From Lachnospiraceae bacterium (GTDB lineage: Bacteria > Bacillota > Clostridia > Lachnospirales > Lachnospiraceae), in NCBI GenBank assembly GCA_016297945.1, contig JAEDFR010000093.1, positions 1-9,194 of the forward strand: a stretch of 9,194 bases of DNA, given 5' to 3'. Positions 1-4,885 of the stretch are shown in pieces. The first letter of the stretch is position 1. The number at the start of each line of letters is the position of its first letter. The notes below the pieces were generated by a model. It was not told the origin of the DNA, did no database searches, and worked only from the letters and a program-made list of their open reading frames with translations. A program made the position numbers and the translations under genes.

Positions 1-42
1 ACGATGTGCAAACTCACCATAGTAAGCACTTAAAAATTCTGA

Positions 43-420
43 AATTGCTTTAATCTATGGAACGGCAATTCCGATGACGTATTACAAAGACTGCAAAACG
101 TTTTGTGTGACCTTGCCGTCATTGTGGGGCCTTACAATCCCGAAAATCTGGAAGGACAATTAATTTTTGATGAGCCATGGGTAGCAATGATTCCGGTGGC
201 ACATGTGCTCAATGCCTATGAGCTTACCGAACAAAACGTTGGCATTGCCATTTATCCGGCTGCTGCCGCCATTTATGCCGACAGCAGGAAAGTGATTACC
301 AAAAAACTAATCGATCCATCTGTAACCGCCAGCTATTATCTGACACAAAGGAAAGAAAAAAAACTCTCCCTTGTTGCGGAAGAGTTTTGGAAATATATTG
401 TGCAAAATATAGAATTGTGA
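43..420 (+). pseudogene. LysR-type transcriptional regulator remnant (substrate-binding domain, internally deleted)
   Basis: The frame ending at TGA 418-420 reads FNLWNGNSDDVLQRLQ, then CDLAVIVGPYNPENL and DEPWVAMIP. These are typical of the first half of a LysR effector-binding domain. It then jumps from HVLNAYELTEQN straight to VGIAIYPAAAA and ends with a normal LysR C-terminus (VAEEFWKYI). Roughly 50 residues usually lie between these blocks (family knowledge), so an internal deletion is inferred. The similarity starts upstream of any usable ATG; a TTG at 103 is the only nearby start and sits inside the domain. The same frame has stops at 31-33 and 40-42, and no DNA-binding helix-turn-helix is visible in the window. 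It is the only gene-like feature on the plus strand and converges on the DUF1700 gene with about 23 bp between the stops. A functional protein is very unlikely. The LysR assignment is fairly sure; the target genes cannot be told. Confidence 0.75.
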
Positions 421-443
421 TTCATGAATTGTTTTATACACGC

Positions 444-1094
444 TTATTTCATAAATAAACCACTCAATTTCATATTTTCATCAAAGCTAATCGTATAAGT
501 AATGATGATGTTTTCATAGGAAACCTGTGCCTGACAGGTAGCAAAATGCTTTCCACTCTGGGCAACTTCTATCATATAAACATTTCCCAGACTGATGCGA
601 TTCCCAAAGCCGTCTTCGCACATCTCGGCTTTTACTTCATCCATTTTTTCCTTCGTAAAGATAGCAGCAAGATTATCCGTTGACATCTGTTTCAAACCAT
701 CGTAATCTTCTGCATCCAGATAATCAATCGTTTGCATCAATGCATTCTGAACCATTGCTTCATCAAAGATTTTACTTTCCGAAATCTCATTTGTTTTGGG
801 AATCATCATGAAAAACAAAAAGCAGATCACAAGGATAACCAATACGACAATACCTAATATTTTCAGTTTCTTTTCCTTTTTCCATTGCTTTTTATCTTCT
901 GCTGAAAGACTTTCATTAAATCCATCCGCAATTTCACGAATCGCCCCCATCGAAGAAATAATATTTTCCAGCGATTCTTGATTGTCCATGCGCTCCTGTA
1001 TTTCGGACAAAAGCTGTCTGGAAATATCTTTTTTCTTGTTTTTTCCACAGGTTACCAGTTTTAATATTTGCTTTACATACTTTTCAGATGTCAT
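444..1094 (-). CDS. Membrane-anchored HAAS/DUF1700 protein with DUF3887-like extracytoplasmic domain
   Basis: A 216-residue protein starting at MTSEKYVKQILK. The upstream in-frame ATG at 1142 lies inside the padR gene; the 1094 start has GGAGG a few bases upstream and overlaps the padR stop as ATGA, pointing to translational coupling. Residues 1-62 look like a HAAS/DUF1700 helical domain (Lys-rich start, QLLSEIQERM, then ENIISSMGAIREIADGF). HAAS domains are known partners of PadR regulators. Residues 63-78 are charged, about 79-97 form a single hydrophobic membrane helix, and 98-216 form an outside domain with the pattern of DUF3887 (IFDEAMVQNALMQTIDYLDA near 109-128, ISFDENMKLSGLF near the end). 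There is no signal-peptidase site; the topology would be N-in/C-out. Inference: a membrane sensor or antagonist that titrates or relays a signal to the PadR repressor. The ligand is unknown. HAAS assignment is good, DUF3887 moderate. Confidence 0.8.
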   Translation of the reverse strand: MTSEKYVKQILKLVTCGKNKKKDISRQLLSEIQERMDNQESLENIISSMGAIREIADGFNESLSAEDKKQWKKEKKLKILGIVVLVILVICFLFFMMIPKTNEISESKIFDEAMVQNALMQTIDYLDAEDYDGLKQMSTDNLAAIFTKEKMDEVKAEMCEDGFGNRISLGNVYMIEVAQSGKHFATCQAQVSYENIIITYTISFDENMKLSGLFMK

Positions 1095-1432
1095 TTTTCT
1101 TCCTCCATAATCATTATGATTCCTTTTGCGATTTTCTTCCAAACCGCATCAATCTCTGTCAATGCTTCTGTTCCTTTTTCGGTAATCCGGTAATACTTTC
1201 TCGATACCTGTCTGCCTTCCGGCTCGCTCCATTCTCCAAGAATCAGTCCGTCATCTTCCAGCCGATACAAGATGGGATATAATGTCCCGTCCCGTAATTG
1301 AAAGGTATCCTCACTTTTTTCCCGTAGCTCCTGGATAATCTGGTAACCATATTTTTGTTCTTTGCAAAGAAGCTTCAGCACCAGCATATCCAAAACGCCT
1401 TTTTTCATTTGCTTTTCATACTTATCATTCAT
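1091..1432 (-). CDS. PadR-family transcriptional repressor
   Basis: A 113-residue winged-helix protein. The chosen start (MNDKYEKQMKKG) has GGAG at 1439-1442, six bases upstream. The frame stays open to 1549, but the added N-terminal residues are unlike PadR proteins and run through the promoter and operator. Visible PadR hallmarks are the first helix KKGVLDMLVLKLL (10-22), KYGYQIIQELRE (27-38), the recognition segment GTLYPILYRLEDDGLI (49-64) and the wing end RKYYRITEKG (78-87). A short C-terminal helix ends the protein, as in the small PadR subfamily that dimerises through this helix. It is first in an operon with the HAAS-domain membrane protein, sharing ATGA. The perfect palindrome on its promoter suggests it represses itself and its partner. 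PadR regulators often control efflux pumps or envelope-stress genes; no second copy of the operator was seen elsewhere in the window. Confidence 0.92.
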   Translation of the reverse strand: MNDKYEKQMKKGVLDMLVLKLLCKEQKYGYQIIQELREKSEDTFQLRDGTLYPILYRLEDDGLILGEWSEPEGRQVSRKYYRITEKGTEALTEIDAVWKKIAKGIIMIMEEEK

Positions 1433-1460
1433 ATTAGTCTCCGTTCTGCCGCTTCTACCC

Positions 1461-1506
1461 ATGATACCTACGGATTGCTGCACACCTAACTCTGCCCTGG
1501 TATCAT
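1461..1506 (-). other. Inverted repeat in the padR 5' leader
   Basis: ATGATACC (1461-1468) and GGTATCAT (1499-1506) form an 8-bp perfect stem closing a 30-base loop, inside the roughly 110-base untranslated leader of padR and about 30 bases before its ribosome binding site. No T-run follows, so it is not a simple terminator. It may be a leader structure or chance. Confidence 0.35.
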
Positions 1507-1530
1507 AATATGAATTATACTTGGTTCTTA

Positions 1531-1557
1531 CATATACTTTGTAATACAAAGTATATG
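1531..1557. promoter_or_regulatory. Palindromic operator, probable PadR binding site
   Basis: A perfect inverted repeat: arms CATATACTTTGTA and TACAAAGTATATG around one central A. It covers the -10 hexamer and the predicted start site of the padR operon, so a bound dimer would block RNA polymerase. The inner part, ACTTTGTA-N-TACAAAGT, has the form of operators bound by PadR-family repressors (family knowledge). That this PadR binds here is inference from position. Confidence 0.8.
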
Positions 1558-1578
1558 GTTATATAGAAGAATTGTCAA
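1550..1578 (-). promoter_or_regulatory. Sigma-A promoter of the padR operon
   Basis: On the minus strand TTGACA (1573-1578) is followed by a 17-base spacer and TATACT (1550-1555), close to the ideal sigma-70/sigma-A promoter. Transcription should start near 1543, giving a leader of about 110 bases before the PadR start codon. The -10 element lies inside the palindromic operator. Confidence 0.85.
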
Positions 1579-1615
1579 GATAAAAATTATTAAAATGCAT
1601 AGTATAAAAATAAAA

Positions 1616-1661
1616 AAGAATATATAGCCAATAATATCCTTATTATTTGCTATATATTCTT
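1616..1661 (-). terminator. Long AT-rich hairpin terminator downstream of the sortase remnant
   Basis: Arms 1616-1636 and 1641-1661 pair over 21 positions with a single mismatch around the 4-base loop TCCT. On the minus strand the stem runs into TTTTTTATTTTTA, the T-tract of an intrinsic terminator. It lies 43 bp past the sortase stop and upstream of the padR promoter, so it would insulate padR from read-through. The stem is unusually long and low in GC for a terminator. Confidence 0.7.
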
Positions 1662-1703
1662 CTATTAATGAAATTCCGCTATTAAAATGCGATTTCTAAT
1701 ATG

Positions 1704-2064
1704 CTATTTTACACGCTTTCCGATAACCACAAATCTTCCGTCCTCAACCTGGTAAGAACAACATGACAAATTGATAAACTCATCCCCGAGCTGAGCATTA
1801 ACACCGGTATCATACAAAGACATCGACTTGATATTCTGATACCAGTCATCAAATTCTTCCTGCGTATCTGCCTGAAAGAACTTGCAATATTTGAATACAA
1901 CGTCACTTTCGTAATAGGCCTGTGAATAGAAAACAGAGATCAGCTCATATTCCCGTTCTTCATACAGACTGTCAAAGTGGATGATGTTGTGCTGCTTTAT
2001 GTTCCTGTCTCTGCAGCCTCAAATAAATTTGCAAAATTTTCCTATAACGATTATTTCTTTTCAT
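1704..2064 (-). pseudogene. Class B sortase remnant (C-terminal catalytic half, His region lost)
   Basis: The minus frame ending at TAG 1704-1706 is open back to a stop at 2019-2021. It reads NIIHFDSLYEEREYELISVF, then Y(x)n KFFQADTQEEFDDWYQNIKS and SLYDTG, then FINLSCCSYQVEDGRFVVIGKRVK. This matches the C-terminal part of class B sortases, which anchor surface proteins to peptidoglycan. The strand with the catalytic Cys (normally LSTC, here LSCC) and the Arg in GRFVV are present. The upstream YGH block with the catalytic His, and the N-terminal membrane anchor, are missing. In another frame an ATG at 2062-2064, preceded by AGGGAT, begins MKRNNRYRKIL, which resembles a sortase N-terminus. This suggests an internal deletion plus frameshift (lower confidence). 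A 65-residue ORF covering 1709-1906 in a different frame is only a shadow. Confidence 0.7.
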
Positions 2065-2132
2065 TTTTATCGATCCCTAATCTTTCAAATTATTTATCTT
2101 GTTAAATGTCTTCCGCCTTTTTTCTAAAGAAC

Positions 2133-2183
2133 TAATATATTAGCCCATTTCGTAATTATGAACAAAATCTGGCTAATATATTA
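2133..2183. repeat. 13-bp inverted repeat overlapping the PAP2 stop codon
   Basis: TAATATATTAGCC (2133-2145) and GGCTAATATATTA (2171-2183) pair perfectly over 13 bases around a 25-base loop. The right arm includes the PAP2 stop codon. On the minus strand the hairpin is followed by GTTCTTTAG, a poor T-tract, so it is at best a weak terminator or an mRNA 3'-end stabilising hairpin for the PAP2 gene. Confidence 0.45.
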
Positions 2184-2708
2184 TCCCAATTTCTTTTTAT
2201 AAATAAACTCCACCAGATAATATCCAATCACACCGGCAATCACGCCAACGATCACGCCTCCGAGAATATCCGTAGGAAAATGTACATATAGATACAATCT
2301 TGAGAAAGCAATTAATACGGCAAGCACAAGAGCAATTTTCCAGAGAATTTTCTCTTTTGCCAGAAACAATGCCGTCACAGCAGTAAAGGAAACTGCCGTA
2401 TGCCCGGAAGGAAATGAAAATTCTTTGGGCTGATCAATCAATAATTGTATGGAAGAATTGATGATATAGGGCCTGGTTCTTGCAACGGCATTTTTGATAA
2501 CTCCATTGCACAAAATCAAATCAACCAAAAGTGCCGCCATCAAAATCCAGCCACTCTTTCTGGTCTTTTTATTGATCAATAGAGCAATTGTCAAAAGAAT
2601 CCAAAAAATTCCGCCGTTTCCCAGCACGGTAATAGCCGGCCAGATAAAATCCCCAATCGGGGTCCGCAAAGTCTGTATAAAATTCAATATTGCAAATTCC
2701 CAACTCAT
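2181..2708 (-). CDS. PAP2-superfamily membrane phosphatase
   Basis: A 175-residue integral membrane protein with all three phosphatidic acid phosphatase type 2 motifs: K72 x6 R79 P80 (KNAVARTRP), PSGH at 100-103 and S136 R137 x5 H143 x3 D147 (SRLYLYVHFPTD). H103 and H143 are the expected catalytic residues. About five to six hydrophobic helices surround the motifs. Members remove phosphate from lipid phosphates; in Gram-positives many recycle undecaprenyl pyrophosphate (BcrC-like) or act on phosphatidylglycerol phosphate, and substrate cannot be told here. The ATG at 2708 is the only credible start (an in-frame TAA is three codons upstream), but only a weak AAGAGA precedes it. A strong AGGAGG sits 42 bases upstream instead. 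Its stop codon lies in the right arm of an inverted repeat. It appears monocistronic. Confidence 0.93.
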   Translation of the reverse strand: MSWEFAILNFIQTLRTPIGDFIWPAITVLGNGGIFWILLTIALLINKKTRKSGWILMAALLVDLILCNGVIKNAVARTRPYIINSSIQLLIDQPKEFSFPSGHTAVSFTAVTALFLAKEKILWKIALVLAVLIAFSRLYLYVHFPTDILGGVIVGVIAGVIGYYLVEFIYKKKLG

Positions 2709-2714
2709 TTTCTC

Positions 2715-2768
2715 TTATGAACCAACTGCGCAAAAGCTCGGTTTGTTCTTTCCTCCTAAACGTTTCAT
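2715..2768 (-). other. Possible 17-codon leader ORF upstream of the PAP2 gene
   Basis: An ATG at 2766-2768 opens MKRLGGKNKPSFCAVGS and stops at TAA 2715-2717, six bases before the PAP2 start codon. No ribosome binding site precedes it and the ATG falls near the predicted transcription start, so it would have to be leaderless. Its codons 4-6 contain AGGAGG (2751-2756), the strongest Shine-Dalgarno sequence near the PAP2 gene but 42 bases from its ATG. It may be a short regulatory leader peptide or a chance ORF. Confidence 0.3.
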
Positions 2769-2774
2769 TCTTTT

Positions 2775-2810
2775 ATTATAGTGTTGGTGTTAAAAGGTAT
2801 TCTTACACCA
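2775..2810 (-). promoter_or_regulatory. Probable PAP2 promoter region with a small inverted repeat
   Basis: TATAAT (2775-2780, minus strand) is a perfect -10 box about 67 bases before the PAP2 start codon. No good -35 is seen at 16-18 bases. The stretch where it would lie is instead within the loop of an inverted repeat, TGGTGT (2785-2790) and ACACCA (2805-2810). This suggests an activator- or repressor-controlled promoter. Confidence 0.4.
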
Positions 2811-3074
2811 TATTTTTAACTTTATACCATATCATAAACCATTTTAAACAAACTATTAATTTGCCTTATCAATTTGCCCCAAAAATGAATTGTCGAAAAC
2901 AATTTCAACAGAGAGACTTTTAGAATTACAAAAACTAGGAACAAAATAATAATCACCCCATCCTATATAAAATTGGATGGGGCTGGGAGCAACCGGAAAA
3001 ACCGGATTGAGCTTGTCGTGAAATTTAAAAACAAAATGTAGCAAAACAACATCATTAACAGTTATGAATGATTC
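2811..3074. other. Intergenic stretch without a recognised gene
   Basis: AT-rich DNA between the PAP2 promoter and the end of the lipoprotein gene. Apart from the GC-rich hairpin at 2956-2982 no feature is supported. A plus-strand frame that opens after a stop near 2860 reads KTISTERLLELQKLGTK and ends in two stops at about 2945; it has no start codon and may be a degraded gene end or chance. A tandem ACCGGA motif occurs near 2992-3005. Confidence 0.5.
2956..2982 (-). terminator. GC-rich hairpin, likely terminator of the GAF-ABC operon
   Basis: CCCCATCC (2956-2963) and GGATGGGG (2975-2982) form a perfect 8-bp stem with an 11-base AT loop. On the minus strand it is followed by TGATTATTATTTTG, an interrupted T-rich tail. 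It lies about 90 bases past the lipoprotein stop and is the first such structure downstream of the operon. On the plus strand no T-run follows. Confidence 0.55.
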
Positions 3075-3500
3075 TTAGTTCGGTTTTACACTATTTGCAA
3101 AAATTGCAATATCCTTGGTCTGAGACAGCATACTTTCATCTCCGTATACGTCAACAGAACCATTCTTTGTTTCATTTTCTGCGATTGCTTCCATATAATC
3201 CGTCATCACTCCGGTAATATATCCGTCTCCATCGACGAGCAGAATGGTAATCATCGTACTGTCACAGGCATCACCGTTTGATGCAAAGAAACCATACTCA
3301 ACATCTACGGTAAATCGATATGACAGATTAGAAGTCTTGTAACTTCCGTCTAAATTGGCAGCAGCATCTGGAAACAAATCCTTATAATCAGTAGATTCGC
3401 TCGGTGTACCAACACTAAATCCTCAGGCAGTAAGTCCTAACGCCATGATCATGGTCATTGCCATAACAAGCATGTACTTATAACATTTTTTCAGTTTCAT
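3075..3500 (-). pseudogene. Small secreted lipoprotein, interrupted by TGA at the lipobox cysteine codon
   Basis: Translation from ATG 3498-3500 (GAGG at 3508-3511, good spacing) gives MKLKKCYKYMLVMAMTMIMA then LGLTA, a typical positively charged and hydrophobic lipoprotein signal. The next codon, where a lipobox L-T-A-C needs cysteine, is TGA (3423-3425). The frame continues without another stop for 115 codons: GFSVGTPSESTDYKDLFPDA, then a domain with FTVDVEYGFFASNGDACDS, ILLVDGDGYITGVMTDYME and the end FANSVKPN at TAA 3075-3077. TGA is one substitution from TGC or TGT, so a nonsense mutation or a sequencing error is most likely. No proper restart exists after it; the first alternative is TTG at 3377 without a signal peptide. 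The mature domain is not one I recognise. It is the last gene of the operon, nine bases after the MATE stop, so the intact protein may serve the transporters on the outer face of the membrane. Confidence 0.75.
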
Positions 3501-3509
3501 TTCTTTTCC

Positions 3510-4865
3510 TCACTTTTCTCGTCCCTTTTCCAAGATTTTCCGTATATTGCATAAAAATACAATTCCGCATATCGTCGCTGCTATTGTATCTGCAGAGCAC
3601 TCCGCATAATAAATACTCATAACATTTCCTGTTATCATTGGGAAAACAATGGCAAACGGAACCAGTAAGAACACCTTTCGAAGCAGCGCCATGAATAAAG
3701 ATATTTTAGCCTGTCCAAGTCCCATAAAGGTAGTCTGGCATCCCATCTGCACTCCAAAGATCAACATGCCGGCAACAAAAATCGGCATTACCCTCTTAAC
3801 CACTGCAATCAATTCTATATCATCGGTAAAAATGCGTGCATATACTCCCGGAAACAGCATCGCAGATAATGTAATAGCAAAAGAAGCAACAGTTGTTATG
3901 GTAATGATTCTCTTGTATGTGGTCTTAACACGGTCAATTTTTCCTGCACCATAGTTGTAGCTTAAAATCGGCTGCACGCCCTGTGTAAATCCGGAAATCG
4001 GTATATTAATCAGTTGCATGATGCTTTGCAAAATCGTCAGCGAACCAACATATATGTCTCCACCATATTTTTGTAAGCCGCTGCTAAGTACAATCGAAAT
4101 CAGACTTTCTGTACTCTGCATAATAAAAGGAGAAACTCCCAGTGCAGCTACACTTCCGATGATTTTTGGCTGTAGTTTCAAATATTTTATCTGAATGCGT
4201 AAAGAAGTCTTTTGGGCAAGCAAAAATCGCATCGTCCAAAGCGCACTGGCAAACTGCGAAATAATCGTAGCAAGAGCAGCGCCCCTAACTCCCATTTTGA
4301 ATACAAAGATAAAAACCGGATCTAAAGCAATATTCAAACCTGCTCCAATCAGTACAGAAAGCATAGCAATCTTGGACTGTCCCTGAGCTGTGATAAAGGG
4401 ATTTAATCCTATCACAATCTGTACAAAAAGCGTTCCCAACAAATAAATCCTCAGATATGCACCTGCATAAGGATAGGTAACATCACTGGCACCAATCAGA
4501 TACAAAAAGGGCTTTTCAATCAGAAAAAATACAACCATTAAAACAATTGTAAAAAAACAAAGCATCGTAACCGCATTGGAAAGTATCGTTTCTGCCCTTT
4601 TTTTATCTCCCTTACCCATGGCAATTGCCGCAAGCGGTGCTCCACCTGCACCAACAAAGGCACTGAATGCGGAAATCAACATGATGATAGGAAGCGTAAG
4701 TCCTACTCCCGTCAATGCCTGCGGACCTACCAGATGTCCGATATACATTCTGTCCACAATATTATAAAGTAAATTGATCATCTGAGCGATCAGCGTAGGA
4801 ATTCCCATTGATAAAATCAGTTTTCCTATTTTTTCCGTTCCAAGTCTTTCTTCCGAACTAGTCAT
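3510..4865 (-). CDS. MATE-family multidrug efflux protein
   Basis: A 451-residue, about 12-helix membrane protein of the MATE superfamily, DinF/MepA-like branch. MATE carriers expel drugs, dyes or metabolites in exchange for Na+ or H+. Family signatures seen: the N-terminal GKLILSMGIPTLIAQMINLLYNIVDRMYIGH (residues 14-44), NPFITAQGQSKIAML (155-169), LNIALDPVFIFVF (177-189) and QGVQPILSYNYGAG (295-308), the last very typical of MepA-like proteins. Near the end YYAECSADT (419-427) replaces the more usual AEP-x-AD pattern. The length is normal for the family. The start has AAGGAAGG (4873-4880) seven bases upstream. It follows the permease gene by 20 bp and its stop codon overlaps the ribosome binding site of the lipoprotein gene, so it belongs to the same operon. 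Substrate is unknown. Confidence 0.93.
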   Translation of the reverse strand: MTSSEERLGTEKIGKLILSMGIPTLIAQMINLLYNIVDRMYIGHLVGPQALTGVGLTLPIIMLISAFSAFVGAGGAPLAAIAMGKGDKKRAETILSNAVTMLCFFTIVLMVVFFLIEKPFLYLIGASDVTYPYAGAYLRIYLLGTLFVQIVIGLNPFITAQGQSKIAMLSVLIGAGLNIALDPVFIFVFKMGVRGAALATIISQFASALWTMRFLLAQKTSLRIQIKYLKLQPKIIGSVAALGVSPFIMQSTESLISIVLSSGLQKYGGDIYVGSLTILQSIMQLINIPISGFTQGVQPILSYNYGAGKIDRVKTTYKRIITITTVASFAITLSAMLFPGVYARIFTDDIELIAVVKRVMPIFVAGMLIFGVQMGCQTTFMGLGQAKISLFMALLRKVFLLVPFAIVFPMITGNVMSIYYAECSADTIAATICGIVFLCNIRKILEKGREK

Positions 4866-4885
4866 TTTAAAGCCTTCCTTCTAAA

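Noticed and set aside
1433..1549. Longer N-terminus for PadR
   Set aside because: It would start inside the operator and upstream of the predicted transcription start, and the added residues are not PadR-like. The internal ATG has GGAG at the right distance.
1709..1906. 65-codon minus-strand ORF
   Set aside because: Out-of-frame reading of the sortase remnant. The neighbouring frame shows clear sortase similarity over the same bases.
2862..2945. Plus-strand tail reading KTISTERLLELQKLGTK before two stops
   Set aside because: No start codon, only about 29 open codons and no recognised family. The hairpin after it lacks a plus-strand T-run, so a real gene end is not supported.
3075..3500. Use of a non-standard genetic code to explain the in-frame TGA
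   Set aside because: Several other genes in the window end at TGA in the expected place (padR, the MATE gene, the LysR remnant), so TGA is a normal stop here.
3649..3954. Plus-strand 101-codon ORF within the MATE gene
   Set aside because: Antisense shadow of a conserved MATE segment and without a ribosome binding site.
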